Positions 1 to 12,635 of a stretch of 64,000 nucleotides of DNA are shown here, piece by piece. Where the stretch lies: positions 21,126,111 to 21,190,110 of the forward strand of contig CM025854.1 in the NCBI GenBank assembly GCA_003952965.2, in the 5' to 3' direction. Origin of the DNA: Morella rubra (taxonomy: Eukaryota > Streptophyta > Magnoliopsida > Fagales > Myricaceae). Positions within the stretch are counted from its first letter, which is position 1. Each line of letters starts with the position of its first letter. Below the pieces are notes generated by a model. It made no database searches and had not been told where the DNA came from. It worked only from the letters and a program-made list of their open reading frames with translations. Made by a program: the position numbers and the translations under genes.

Positions 1-295
1 TTAGTGCATCCGAGATTCGCACATAATCATTTTTCGCCCATAAAAGTAGTTACATGTACATTTTGCCATAATTTGGACAAAACTTGATATATTTTTTTTT
101 TGTCTTTTGCCCTCACATTTTTTTGATATGTTGAAGCTAAAACCTCACTTCATTAATTAAAAATATTAATTTCTGTTTAAATGCAACTTGTACACAGTTA
201 GTGGTTGAGTGGTGAAAGGTAACTCGATAATTCAAAATATAAATTAGTGTTATAACTCCAATAGTTAATGAATAATATATATATTAAATGGAGTT
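1..295. repeat. degraded fold-back (MITE-like) repeat
   Basis: The left edge holds an AT-rich stretch whose right arm (about 160-285), read as reverse complement, resembles the right arm of the better preserved fold-back element at 4705-5057. The left arm carries the family's TTTTCGCCC-type word near 31-41. No coding potential is seen. The left end may be cut by the window edge. The family assignment rests on eye alignment and is tentative. Confidence 0.4.
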
Positions 296-1786
296 TTGTT
301 GGGAGAATATTTCAAAGAACATATCATTATTTTAGATTCAAGAAAATAATTAGTTATACTTTATTTCCTCGAGTATTTCCAACATGTCACATGGGGTAAA
401 TAATACAAGCCAATAAAGAAAGACGATTATAAGAATCACTGCATATGTAATGCGCTCCGAATCCAATGTAAGAGAGTTTATCAACTAACAATAATGCCAA
501 TTTAAGTAATTATCCCATAAATTAAGTAATACTATTTTGATCTTAATAGTATTTTTTTTTACTTTATTTCCGAGACAAATTCCATTCTATCACAGGGGTA
601 CAACATATACTAGGAAACAGAGACACCTGAGTATGTATTTTCAACATACAAATCCAAAGTATTTAAAATTTTTATAAAGTAAGCATTTAAATTAAGTAAT
701 ACTATTTTGATCAAATTGTCTCATAAATTACATACATATGTTTTCGAAGTAGTTAACTCCAAGACTTGGACTAGAGTTATTAAATTTTTCACACCTTAAT
801 TTTTCACAAATCACAATTAGAAACCTTGGAGGCTTGGAGCCGTTCTTCAACACTGGGTCCGTCCGCCCTCGCAATTATGGCCGTAAGCTCCCTGATTGTA
901 ACCTTTATATAAGTGCTTAGAATTAGTAGTCTGAACTTCAAGTCCAATGCTGCTTGAAAGTCAGGATGATACTGGTTTGATTCTTTTTCCTTTTCTTTCT
1001 GGTTTTGTTCTTTTGGTTTGGGATAACAGAAAAGAAACAAGAAAAGGGACGAGGGAAAACAAATGCCTTATGTATATGCATGCACACACAGACACACATA
1101 TAGACATTCTAAATTGAGTTGGTTGCTTCAGTTTTTGGTTACACGTTCCCATTCGTATGAACTATTTTGATTTCATAAGGTGCAATGGGGTTCTCTGAAA
1201 AAGGAACATAGGGAATTTGTGCTTCCACGTGTTTCATTATCAGTTGACGATCTGGATGTTTATATTTTGTTATGTATATGATTGAATTTTTACCTTTGCG
1301 TGTTTAAGGGCTTGAATGATTTAACTAAATTCCCTCAGCATTAAAGCTGAGGTTAGACAGCTTGGACACCCTTACAATACCCACACTCATCACTTGTAGC
1401 AGACCCATGTTACATAGCCAGCAATACTCCAATTCCTTAGTATACCAATTCCACAGGACAAACAGGAGCAGGGTAACCTGAAATTTATGTTTATAAATTA
1501 TACATTTGTTGTTCTATTATTTTCTAGAGTTCCTCAAGGGCCATTTGTGTTTGAATGGACACTTTTGCTTTTCCTTTTTTGGTACTGCTATGGGTTTTGC
1601 TTAATTTTAAGGCAATGTGTATCACAAGTTTGTGAGATTTTTTCAGTAAATTTGCAAGTCTGTAAGATTTATACATAAAAGATCCTGTAATCTTATATGA
1701 AAGAGGCTAGCCAGAACTAGACAGAGTCGGAACAAGTAAGATGCAAACCTCTTGCTTTACAGTAATGACACAGATTGGATGATGTC
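296..1786. other. intergenic, no gene seen
   Basis: AT-rich DNA upstream of the histone-like pseudogene. Short open frames on both strands (for example 804-1040 on the minus strand) show no recognisable domain. No RNA gene or intact mobile element was recognised. Confidence 0.6.
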
Positions 1787-4200
1787 ATGGCCCAGCCATT
1801 GAATCACATGCCTAATCAGTAAAATCAGTCTATGTTATGAGCCATAAAGATAAACAAGATCATTGATGCTGCAATGAAACAGTATACAAGCTTATACACC
1901 TGCAATAGCGTCAGAACAGATCTAAGGAACCGCATCGAGCAACGCGTTTGTGAGAAACTCTATGATTTGCACACCCCTGATCACCCCACCTATGCTGTGG
2001 TATCACACTTTTTTTTTTTGTTCTTTCGTAGTGCTGTCCAGTATGTCTGTCATGATTTTTAGATGTCCTACCTTCACATGTGATTTCGTATAGATGATAC
2101 AGCGGGCAATTGAAGGATTGAATGAGGATGAGGGGTCAACTGAGGAAGCAATATCAAAATTTATTAAGGAAGATGTCGAGGATTTGCCACAAGCCCATGC
2201 TAGTTTCTTGAGGCATCATTTGAACGAGCTTAGCAAGAGTGGAGAGAGATTGTTGAGGCTTTTGAAAACGGGTCCGGTTACTGTGAAAAGCTTTTTTGTG
2301 TGAAGATATGTGAAGTAACGGTTGAGATTAAATTGGTTATATCTATGATATATCATATTGGTTGGGTAGGTTTGGAGGAAAATTCTGAAGCCTTGTTAGG
2401 GCTCCCATGAAAGTGTAGAGATTACATATAAGGAAGATACAAAAAAACTTGAGATGTCCTAGTAGGTTTAAAATCTGAAAAGTTCATATAGTGGAGGTTG
2501 TGTTCCATTTTATTAAGGCTTCTGCCATTATCTTATCACCACCAAGAAGATGAAATTCTACTGCTTGAGAAGTTGATTGAGCTACAAGGGCAAAAGAATG
2601 GAGTGATTGAGAAACAAAATAAACTGCAGACTGAAGTGAGGATCAAGAACATTGACCTGCAGTAATTCGAGGAGCCAGAGAATGATGAAGCTATTTTGAC
2701 TACCCAAAGCTCTCTTTTAAGCAAAAGATTGGAAAATTATAGTTCGGTACTTCCACTAAAGCTGAATATTAAGGCGTGCATTTGACTGCAGTGATGATCT
2801 CTTGCAACTCATCTTACACAAGCCGTAGTTTATATATATATATATATATATATAAATTGCTCTTCAAATGATAGGATAAATGTATAGAATTGCTAACGAG
2901 GAAAAATAAGATCAAGGAGCAGCTGATGGATATCGTATTCGTCAAGTGTCAGGGAGGTGTCAAACCATGACACTCTAAAACCTGCGATGGAAGAGCATCT
3001 AGGGCTTCCACATTCAGGTAGTCCTTCACGGCTCAAATCATCAAGAGTGGAGCCAGTAGATCAAAAGGAGTCGAAGCAGCAAGCTAACTTTTGTGGAAAG
3101 GGAAAGCCAGATAACTACCAGGTAATAGCGATGACAATTTGTTTAGGTTTCTTTACAATTAGCTATTTAAAACCATAGGATAGAAATCTTCAAAGGAGGC
3201 TATGAATTATAATATGTCAATTATAAATTTAATTCATGGATAATGTAGCAGCTTGAGCAGAATCAGCAGAGGCAGCAACAACCTCGAGACCACTGTCCTC
3301 CCCAACTTGAACTGGCGGTTGATAATATCATTTCGAAGTCATTTCAAGTCATTGCCCTCACAGCATCAGCATGAGCTGCAACAACAACTACAGCATACAG
3401 ATCGAGCGAGTTCTAAGTTAAAGCCACATGTTGCAACAGCTTTGGGGAAATTATTGCCCTCAACTGATATGCATCTTCATGAGCAACAGCCAATGGAGGG
3501 CCAAGGCTGGGGAAGGTCTCATAGACAAAAGGGAGATGAGGATCAAAACATTAGTTTGTCCTTTCCTGCAGCTGATCAGAGTCAATGTGAGCAGCAAGAG
3601 CTGAAGTGTCAAGGCCAGGAGAGGCAACTGAGTCCTCGAGGCCAAGGTGCTTCCCAACCTGAATTATCTGCAAGTGATATAACCATGGTTTTATTGCCCT
3701 GGGGAAATCAACATGCACAGCAGCATCAACGCAAGGGTAAAGACCAAGGGAGGACTAAGCCAGATTTGCATGTGGCTGTGGGAGAATTACTTACTTCTCT
3801 CTGAAGCAGTACCATTGCCCACGGTGCTTCCAAATCAAAATGACCACCAACAGGTAGAGAATCGATGCCTTGGGAGGCTCCCTACACCTACGACAAAGGC
3901 AGATGTGCCGCTGCAAGAGTCAATTACCGTGGATCATCCGAATCATAATGAATTGCAGCAGCAACAGCCTGAGAGAAGGGATCGAGGGAGGAAGCCCTCC
4001 AAACCAAATCCAGTTTTAGCTACAACTATGGAGGCATTGTTGCCTTCACAGCAGCAGGAGCAACCACAATATAAACGACGGGGAAGGCCTCCTATAAGGA
4101 AGGGGACGCAGACAGCATGGTGGCAGAGCCATTGGCCCCAAAGTGCCAAAAGAAGCAATTGACGCATCGAGGGCGGGGGAAGCCTCCTAAAGTTTACTGA
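1787..4200 (+). pseudogene. decayed linker-histone H15 / AT-hook protein gene (HON4/HON5-like)
   Basis: Two exons, about 1874-1999 and 2094-2260, join in frame across a GT-AG intron and give a linker-histone winged-helix (H15) domain, with the typical TPDHPTYAVMIQRAI start and a HASFLRHHL-like helix. Downstream sequence (2530-2760, 2957-3120, 3253-4200) encodes a Glu/Lys-rich stretch and Gln-rich repeats, then AT-hooks of the type KRRGRPP (near 4075) and RGRGKPPK (near 4170). This order matches plant H1-like/HMGA proteins that bind AT-rich DNA in the nucleus. The gene looks broken. Reading upstream from 1874, the frame opens at ATG 1787 but meets TAA at 1820 and TGA at 1838. A TAA interrupts the Glu-rich segment near 2665, and the Gln-rich/AT-hook part changes frame near 3800 and again near 4107. 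Some of these could lie in unrecognised introns, so a functional short form is not excluded. Confidence 0.6.
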
Positions 4201-4704
4201 ATGATCATGAAGATAGTAACAACAGTTATAGATCTTCTGTTTCTAACAGTACTAGCATTGTTAAGTGGCAAACAGTAGTTAGTGCTAGATCGATTTTTTG
4301 TTTTTGTGGAATCATACAATCAGTTTTTATTTCTTTTGGTGAAGAGTTACTACCGCTCTATCTCTCAAAAATTCCCTTTTTTCACTTATTATTTTCCGTT
4401 GCTATAATTTTCAATTTTTCAAGAGATTATATATTCGGGCAATGAGATCTTTTTATGATTTAACAGGGTTCATCTTAGCAACTTTATGACCAAAACATAT
4501 GAATAGGTCTCAAATTTATGCGGAGTCTAAACTAGGATCTGAAAATTCAGATCTTGACGTCAAACTTACTAAAAAGAAGCAAATATTAGTCTTCTTTGAG
4601 AATCTTTTTTAAAAAATTTGTTTAGATTCTTTATGGTTGGACGTAGAATTGATCTCCTAATGATTTCAACTAGATTTTCAGAACCAAAATAAAAAGATAA
4701 GAGA
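4201..4704. other. intergenic, no gene seen
   Basis: AT-rich sequence following the last AT-hook codon of the histone-like pseudogene. It probably includes the old 3' untranslated region. No reading frame or repeat was recognised. Confidence 0.5.
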
Positions 4705-5057
4705 AAAATATATTTTTCGCCCTGACTATTAAAGTTATGACATTTTGCACCTTAAAATATCAATTTCGCTACATTTCATTCATCAACTACCAACCGTTTA
4801 TGTTTTGCATGTCTACTGTTAATTTAAACAAAAATTGCTATTGTAGTACATTGAAATAACAAATTTACCTCCATACAAAATATAACTATAAAAAAAAATT
4901 ATGAGGGTAAAATCGTCATTTCACTAAATAAAAATAGTAATTTCCGTTCAAATTAAAAATTAGAGGTGCAAAGTGTATACAATTAGTAGTTAAAGAGCTA
5001 AATGTAACGAAATTAATAATTTTGAAGTTTAAAATGTGATAACCTCAATAGTAAAGT
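4705..5057. mobile_element. fold-back MITE-like element
   Basis: The left arm (about 4705-4800) and the reverse complement of the right arm (about 4960-5057) match over most of their length. Both contain a TATACTTT/TATTTTTC-like tip, then ACTATT(A/G)A, a TTATCACATTTT-like word and ATTAATTTCGTTACATT. The centre is AT-rich and non-coding. Long terminal inverted repeats with no open frame fit a non-autonomous DNA transposon. Related copies lie at about 1-295, 22750-23150, 50095-50235 and 63475-63825. Confidence 0.6.
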
Positions 5058-5945
5058 ATACTTAACTTAAAAGATAAATTTAGTATGTCAATGAGATGTG
5101 TTTAATATCACAAATAGTTCCTAATTTCATATCCTTAGAAATCATTAAAGTTTAGAATTTACTGGCATCATGAATGGAAGCTTCCTTCACGTGGGATGTG
5201 ATTCCAATAGTAGTAAAAATAAGGGGAGAGAAAGAAAGGAAAGGAAGAGAGAGAAAGAACACCTAATCATCATTCATCACAGAAGTTTCCTAGAAATTCC
5301 CGGTGTTCTAACTGGAAGTACTTTTGTCAGCGATCCTACCTTTCCAGTTTTGAGGTTTCTTTTTTTATCTTTCTGGTTCCACTTTTTAGTCATTAGTCAT
5401 TAGACAAGGACAAAATATTTATTTATTAATTTTCTTTTTAGGCAACCATTAAAATTACCTTCACTTGACTTATTGATTAATTTTATCAAGGAAAGAGCTC
5501 TTTTCAGCGGGGAACCAAAAGGTTCAATACACTCCTCCCGTCTCAAAGGAGGGAAGGTATAAAGAACCCCAACATTATAAGACACCTCACTTTTTAAGGC
5601 TAAATAAGGGTGTTATAATATACCTAACAGACGAGGGAAGGAAGGAAATTAGAGAGAATTAAAGGAGGAATCAATACCCTCTCATCCTTAGCTCAAAAGA
5701 AATACTAATATGCTGCATGACCCATTCATTACCCACACGCATAGAGATTCCCGCCCCTAAGTAGCCCTCTGAACAGAAACTGGGTTCATGCATGAAATAT
5801 AAGGCACAAAACTCCAAGAATTGATTGACCCGACATCTGCCTTTCAGTCATTTCGTCGAACACATAGTTTTGTCGTTAAGACTCGTTTTCATTCGTTTGC
5901 TAATCGAGCGAAAGCGAAGAGGGATAGTGCGAACGAGAGACAGAG
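5058..5945. other. upstream region of the aspartic protease gene
   Basis: Non-coding region between the fold-back element and the protease start codon. The last 150 bases become less AT-rich and probably include the 5' untranslated leader. No promoter element could be fixed with confidence. Confidence 0.4.
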
Positions 5946-8900
5946 ATGAAGGTGGGGGTGGTGTCGCTACTGCAAGTTCTGGTGTTGGTGTTGGGTTTAT
6001 GCGTCCGATCATCGTCGTTGGCTTCTTTTGGTGATCAGCAGCGGAACAGGAGGAAGTCTGTGCTGCCGACGGAAGCGTCGTCGTCACTGGTGCTCAACCG
6101 AGTTGGGTCCTCCATTGCGTTCCCCGTTCACGGCAATGTGTATCCTATTGGGTGCGTATATAAGCCTTACACTATTTCTTGACCACTTGCGTTAATTTAT
6201 TCAACGTATTCTGTGCCGGAACTCCTAACCGTCAGACTCGATCTGTTGAATGTAACGCTTGTACAAATTCCGTATTTTGCAGGTTCTACAACGTTACACT
6301 CAACATAGGCCAGCCTTCCAAGCCGTACTTTCTTGATCCCGATACCGGTAGCGACCTCACATGGCTCCAGTGTGACGCACCCTGCGTCCACTGCACTGAG
6401 GTAAATGGCCATGACAACTTTGTATCTTCTTTTGTTGTAAAGGTGGATTATAGATAGCTTTTTCATCGAGCATGCATAAGCCTATCTCTGTCGTGAGCGC
6501 ACTAAACTGCATGGAATAACTTGCATGTAACACCCAAACAGCGTGCCAATTTGAATAATCGTTCAGATTTTGCCATGGCTTTCCAAAGTTCCATATTATC
6601 CTGATTAGTGATTCCTATTTGTTTTAAATGCTCCTATACTAGTACAAGGAAACAGCTATTAACAACGACTAATTCATTTGGGTTTCTTTGCAGGCACTTC
6701 ATCCACTTTACAGGCCCAACAACAACCTGGTACCATGTAATGACCCCCTTTGTAAATCCTTGCACCCAACAGGTGACCACAAATGTGAAACACCGGGACA
6801 ATGTGACTACGAAATACAGTATGCTGACGGTGGTTCATCCCTTGGTGTCCTTGTCAAGGACGCTTTTTCCCTCAACTTTACAAATGGAATACAACTTAAA
6901 CCTCATCTTGCCCTTGGGTTGGTGACTTTCCCTGCCTTTGAATTGGAATCTATTATACGCCTTTCATATTAACCTTATTTATTGTCCATTTACTAAGTTG
7001 CACGTTGGGATATTAAAAGAGCTTAAGCACAGAGAATGAAAAACTGCAAGTTCTCTGTCGATAGTAGTGCACTACTAGAGCTTAAGGCATAAGTCTCTGT
7101 CGATTGTTGTTGTACCAGAGCATAGAACTCATCTTTTGACCTCTATAAGACTGATAGTTCTCTTCAACTCCACGAACAAAAGGGAAAAAAGGACAGGCTC
7201 TATTCAGCTCCTGGAAAGCAGGTAGCTATTTGCTTATTGTTTTAACTAAGCACTTGCCTGGAGCTGTCACCTAGTTGAAAAAGAAAAAGAATTCTGCAGT
7301 TAATTGAAGAAAAATTTTTAGTTCTTTGTGTTTTTCCTGGGAATACCACACTAAGTGGATCAGGTATTTCACAATTGTCATTAAGAAACAGAGATGGTGA
7401 ATATGAAATAAGGCTAGAAGTTTGTTCTAATTCGTTTCAGGAGTAAAGCAGCAGAAAATTTGTTAAAGCCAAATGGAATCCATTTCCAGCTATGCAGGCC
7501 ATGTCGTGACATGGGAACAAGGCATAGCATAATGCTCGCTTATTTTGTCTCATCCAATTAAACTCACCTTACCCTCTATATCTTCAAGTGGACCCCTCTG
7601 TGATAGATGAGAATCCTTTTGTGATTCTGACATGCAATTTTGAAAGGCATATTTGCATGGTGGCTCTTTATTATAACCAAGTGTTTATATATTCTGAGTG
7701 AGAAGTGCTCTTATCCTGCTATCCAGGTGTATGATTTGTGATGCATGTAAACATAAGCCATTACTTGAATGAGTTGCTTCTTTACATAGTCATTATGTGT
7801 ACTGATTCTCTTGTTTGCAGCTGTGGCTATGATCAGATTTCTGGTCCATCTCCTCATCCCTTTGATGGAGTACTTGGTCTTGGCAAGGGAAAGTCCAGTA
7901 TTGGATCGCAGCTTAGTAGGCAGGGTTTGGTGCGACATGTCATTGGGCATTGTTTAAGTAGCCGAGGTGGAGGATATCTCTTCTTTGGAGATGACATATA
8001 TGATTCTTCACGTATGCTTTGGACATCAATGTCACCTGATCATCCGTAATTAGCACTCACTATAGCTCATTTCCCTCAGGATAGTTCATGTTTTCCTCTT
8101 CTTATAAGGAACGCTTGTGATACATGTCAGTGAACACTACTCGCCGGGGTTTGCCGAACTCATGTTTGGAGGGAAGACTACTGGAATCAAAAACTTACTG
8201 ATAATTTTTGACAGTGGGAGCTCCTACACCTACCTAAATTCTCAGGCTTACGGAGCTTTAATGCCCTTGGTGAGTGAAAAGCTGTAACATTGTTCAATTG
8301 TAGTGCTAAACTACCACCCATTCATTCTAGTAGTATGGACAAGTCTCTGGCACAATTCGTAGTGGTGTCCATTCGATTTCTATTTTCTATTCACCAAATT
8401 GTTGCAAAACTTTGCCACCATAGTCGCTGTGATTTACAGCAGAAGTTTTAGGACTACTCCTTAGGCTTTGCATTAGACATTCATAAAATCCTGATTTTTG
8501 CTTTTAAATAATTTTATTTGTTTGTAGGTGAAAAGAGAAGCAGAAAAGTCCTTGAAACAAGCATTGGATGACAGGACTCTCCCATTCTGTTGGAGAGGTC
8601 GAAGACCATTCAAAAGCCTACAAGATGTCCGGAAGTACTTCAAGACCTTAGCCCTGAGCTTCACAAATGGTGGGAAATCTAAAATTCAGTTTGAACTCCC
8701 CCCTGAAGCTTATTTAATAATCTCCGTGAGTACCACCTTTATTTTCCCATTCTGCTTAGAAAAGAAGAAAGTAGGGCACTTTCTATCAAGACACTAACAA
8801 CATGTTGATGCAGTCCAAGGGAAATGTTTGCTTGGGAATTCTGAATGGAACAGAAGCAGGGCAGACTGTGGACATCATTGGAGGTAATGGATTGTACATA

Positions 8901-9116
8901 AAGCCATCGAGCATTGTATCAAAACTTTAATAAATCCAACATCCCAACCCTAAACACACCCGGGGCACACCGGTTCCATCTTTGTTCTGTTCTGTTGTTT
9001 TCACAGACATATCAATGCAAGATAAGATGGTGATCTTCGACAACGAAAAGCAGTTGATTGGATGGATGGCTGCAAACTGCGATCGGCTTCCAAAGTCTAA
9101 AGCTGTTAGGATTTGA
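5946..9116 (+). CDS. nucellin/Asp1-like aspartic protease (pepsin family A1)
   Basis: Eight exons join in frame (5946-6151, 6283-6400, 6694-6917, 7821-8045, 8131-8269, 8528-8725, 8814-8883, 9007-9116) into 429 residues, all with GT-AG introns. The start is the first ATG of the frame and opens a hydrophobic signal peptide (about residues 1-26). The first catalytic motif, DTGS, is at residues 89-92, followed by LTWLQCDAPC; the second is DSGS at 285-288. CGYDQ, GHCLS.RGGG.LFFGDD and the C-terminal ISMQDKMVIFDNE block are hallmarks of the rice Asp1 / barley nucellin-like group, which is made as a secretory-pathway protein. It lacks the plant-specific saposin-like insert of phytepsins, as expected for this group. 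Compared with Asp1 it ends soon after the CDR-P motif and lacks the acidic tail. Physiological substrate is unknown. Confidence 0.9.
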
Positions 9117-10487
9117 TGACAATAAGTACTCAACTTCCCATACTAGCAAATTTCATAGCTGGAATCATCAAAGACAGATCCCATTAGCTATGATAGAAAG
9201 GAGAATAGCTGCTGTATCATCTCTGTATATACACATGTAAATACGCCTAAGCAATAAAGGTAACGCTTTGTTCTCCTATTTTATGTGTAGATGGTGAAAA
9301 ACTGTAAAATGTTTTAGTTTACAAAGATAGTTGATTACCTAAGCAAAGAAGCATCACCGTGCAAAACCCAAAACGCAGCATGCTACCAATAACCGAAAAG
9401 TTGCACCCAAATGACTCGGCCATAGCAAATTTTACTACTTCTTTTTGGTAACCAATAGAACCCTATATATATGACTTATAACCACATACGTGATAAATAT
9501 CAGGTGGTACTTATAAAAAAAAAAAAAAGAGAGTTAAATCAGGTGGGATTATACCAACAATATAATTAGTGACGAAGTCAATAATTAACTATTGGAGGCC
9601 AATTACATGAAAAATAGAGTAAAGAATGTGCTATTTTTTAAGAATTTTTAATGAGTTGGTGCCACAGCTCCCGCCAGCCTCCCTTAGCTTCGTCTCTAAA
9701 TATAATACTCCGCATCCATACGATCTTTCTTTCTTCCTTTTTCTTTTACTTTTGAGATTATTACTATTCTAATTCTTCCTGTCGGAATTTTGCTCATCGG
9801 TCTTCATCAAAGCAATCAGCTTTGCACTACATAAACCCATCCATGTCTATAAGCTACTGTCTTCAATCTTGAATTTCATTTACATTGCCAATTATTGGGT
9901 CGTTCAAAGTATGGACGGTGGGAAATCAACTTGGTCCACCTTGCAGCTCCCATTATTTTAATGCTTTTTTTAACTTTTGTTTCCAATGTCAAACAGAGGC
10001 AGTTGACATTTAAGGCTGCAGCAGCCCAAAACAACCTACCCCCAACCGAAAAAAAAAATATTTCCTTTTGTTTTTTTTCTCCACATTCAACCCACCTCGA
10101 TTCTCAAATTCCAACCACCAAATGAAACGTTTCATTTTCCAAAAATTGCACTATAAATTGCTTGATCTTACGGAAAACAAAATCCAGCTACAAATCGAAA
10201 GATTTAAGAAATTCCTACAGGGGTCAATACATATTAACACAAGGAAAAAAAAAAAAAAAAAAGGAAGAATCTAACACATCCCGTTAGATCGCTCGCAACA
10301 GGAAAGACCGGACCGCAAGCCCATTGACGGCGACTTGACGGCCCACCGTTGCAAGCTAAAAATTTCCTTTTCCCAACTAACATATTTCCCTTCAATCAGA
10401 AAGGCTTCCTTTTTCCTTTTTTCTTTTTTCTTTTTTTTTTATATTTTTTTTTTCTTTTTTTGGGGGAGGAGGGCCTTTTGAGAGCAA
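9117..10487. other. intergenic between convergent genes
   Basis: Holds the 3' regions of the protease gene (+) and the NAC gene (-), which converge here. There are A-rich runs near 9517 and 10242 and a T-rich run near 10430-10460. Short reading frames at 9895-10274 are low-complexity and not supported as genes. Confidence 0.5.
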
Positions 10488-12139
10488 TTATTGTGGCTTC
10501 TGCAGGTACATGAACATGTCCTGAAGAGGAGAGAGCTGGTCCATCTGGTATTGAACTTGAGGGGCAAAAGGGTCATCCGCAGGCGCAAATCCATCCATGA
10601 AATTGCCGAGCTGAAAATAATCCAACCTATCGAAGGCGGCGTCCAGATCGTTCCATTTCGCTTCGCTCTGGACCTCTTTCTCGCACGCGACTTCTGGGGA
10701 CAGCACGTGATCCGAACTGCTCGAGTCGGTGTGCAGCCTCGGAAAAGATTCCGACGTGTCCATGTGGAATTGGTCGCTGGGTATCATCGGGTGTGTTTGC
10801 GACGGAGCTGGTACCATGTTCTGCCCGGACATCATGATGTTTGGTTTTCTCTCGTCCATTTCCTCGAAGCTCGCCATCTTTTGGTCCGTCGGATAAACTT
10901 TCTCCACAGTCCCCCTCTTGTTGTAAATTCGACATAGGACCCAATCATCAAGCTGCAAAAAGGAATCAATTTCGAAACAAATTAGGCCAATTTGAAACAA
11001 ATAATTGAATATTTATAAGTAATCAAATTAATTCCCCGTGGTTTCATAATATTTAAATAAGATTTCGGGTGGGATCTGAAAACAGATAGTTCTCGGAAAA
11101 AAAAAAAAGATAAAAATGAACAGAAGTCAATGATTTTTTTTTTTTTTAAATGGATAAGAGTTTTTTCCTTAAATTAAAGAATTTTGAAAAGTATGTGAAA
11201 ATACTTTTAATTTTTCCCCCCAAAAAAAATAATTAATTAGTGGATAGGAAGAAGGGGGAAGAAGTAGTACCCTCAAGTTGTGGTTTTTCTTGCCAGCGGA
11301 CCTATCAACATTTGCCAGGCGGTATTCGTGCATGATCCAATTGGTTTTGATTCCCTTGGGGGCTTTGCCAGCGTAGAAAACAAGTGCTTTCTTAATTCCC
11401 AGTGGCTTGGGTTTGCCGATGGGCTTGTCGGCTCCGGTGGCCTTCCAGTAACCCGTTCCCGCCGCCCGGTTCGGCCGAGAACCGTTTGGATATTTTCTGT
11501 CCCTTGGTGAGAAGAAATACCACTCTTTTTCACCGTACAGAGCCATGTCTGCTCAAATCGAAAGGAACAAAGAAATTAAACGAAACGAAAACCAAAATAG
11601 GAATACAAAATTAATCAATCTACAATTCAGCAGCTTTCTTTTAACCCTCTTCAAGAAGAAAAAAATAAGAAAAAGAAAAAAGGAGAGTTCTCTTTGATTG
11701 GATTAGAAAATTCAACAGAAGAAAAAGGGTACTCTGTTTTCTGGATCTCAGAGACTGAAGAAAGAAAAAAATAACCCCATCTTGTTTAAAGAAAGTGAAA
11801 AAAAAAAATAAAATTGGCAGATTGAAATGAAATTTTGCTGACCCATGTTGTAAAAGAGGACTAGAAAATCAAAATCTTACAAAACTTTCTTTTCTGTTCT
11901 TCAAAGAAAAAAAGAGAAAAAAGAAAGTTTTTTTTTTCAAACTAAAATAAAAAACAAAGAAACTGAAAATTAAGATTACCTGGGAGCTGCCATGGATCGA
12001 ACTTGTACAGATCAATCTCCCTAATAATGGGAACTGCAAGAGGAAGCGAAGCACATTTCCTACACAGATAATGATTCACCAACTCTTCGTCGGTAGGGTG
12101 AAATCTGAACCCTGGAGGTAGCTGTAGCTCACTTGTCAT
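10488..12139 (-). CDS. NAC002: NAC-domain transcription factor, ATAF1/NAC2 type
   Basis: Three exons on the minus strand (12139-11980, 11548-11271, 10952-10488) join in frame into 300 residues. The NAC domain is complete: [15 protein letters not shown] (A), the [13 protein letters not shown] segment (B), [20 protein letters not shown] and [12 protein letters not shown] (C), [11 protein letters not shown] (D) and [14 protein letters not shown] (E). The intron positions are the conserved NAC ones. The C-terminal activation region is acidic and Ser/Asp-rich, with [15 protein letters not shown] and a [12 protein letters not shown] tail very like the tail of Arabidopsis ATAF1. ATAF proteins are nuclear, bind CGT[G/A]-containing sites and respond to ABA, drought, wounding and pathogens. 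The subfamily call rests on tail similarity; the gene could equally be a lineage-specific ATAF paralogue. Confidence 0.93.
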
Positions 12140-12208
12140 TGAACTTTCCTCTTCAGCCGTCTCTCGTTCTTCTTTTTTCTCGGAGGCTATGGAATTGATA
12201 TCTCCAAG

Positions 12209-12210
<2 letters not shown>

Positions 12211-12242
<32 letters not shown>
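12211..12242. repeat. (TC)n microsatellite in the NAC gene leader
   Basis: An uninterrupted TC/CT run on the plus strand, which is GA on the sense strand of the NAC gene. It lies about 75-105 bases upstream of the NAC start codon, between the TATA box and ATG, so it should be in the 5' untranslated leader. Confidence 0.85.
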
Positions 12243-12245
<3 letters not shown>

Positions 12246-12326
12246 TCTCGTCTTTCTAAGATGTCGTCCTTTTTTTTCTTCGCTGGATAACCTCAAGACG
12301 AAGAGTATTCGATGCAGGATGAGGCT

Positions 12327-12334
12327 TTATATAC
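12327..12334 (-). promoter_or_regulatory. TATA box of the NAC gene
   Basis: TATATAAA on the minus strand, about 190 bases upstream of the start codon. This spacing leaves a leader of about 150-160 bases containing the GA repeat. No other good TATA box was seen nearer the start. Confidence 0.6.
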
Positions 12335-12359
12335 CCACGGGAAATCGAACGTATAACAA

Positions 12360-12635
12360 ATAAGCAACGTGGGGGCATGCGGGTCGTATCTGGTACTAAA
12401 ACGTGCTGAACGCAGCCATGGGGCACACAATGACACGCGTCGACTGTCTAATCGAGAAATGCCACGTTTGAGTGACCGGTTTCTGTGCGATTCTGTCATT
12501 GCTTCCGTCACCAATATTGTCCGTATTATAAAATGCGACTCTAGCTGGTCGTTGACTGTTACTGGTCTGACCTTGGTCCCTCGGTCATCACTGGACCCTT
12601 CTCTCTCTAAGGATGAATCTTCTGCACGTGATGTC
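12360..12635 (-). promoter_or_regulatory. ACGT-rich upstream region of the NAC gene
   Basis: A palindromic G-box CACGTG lies at 12625-12630 inside a GCACGTGATGTCAC context, an ABRE-like core. More ACGT cores occur near 12368, 12402 and 12462, and a TTGAC W-box core near 12552. ATAF1 genes are known to be ABA- and stress-inducible through ABRE/W-box elements; that these particular sites act is inference. Confidence 0.45.

Noticed and set aside
804-1040. 78-residue minus-strand frame
   Set aside because: No recognised domain and no supporting exons; residue use is ordinary but nothing confirms it as coding.
10491-10937. 148-residue plus-strand frame opposite the NAC gene
   Set aside because: Antisense shadow of NAC exon 3.
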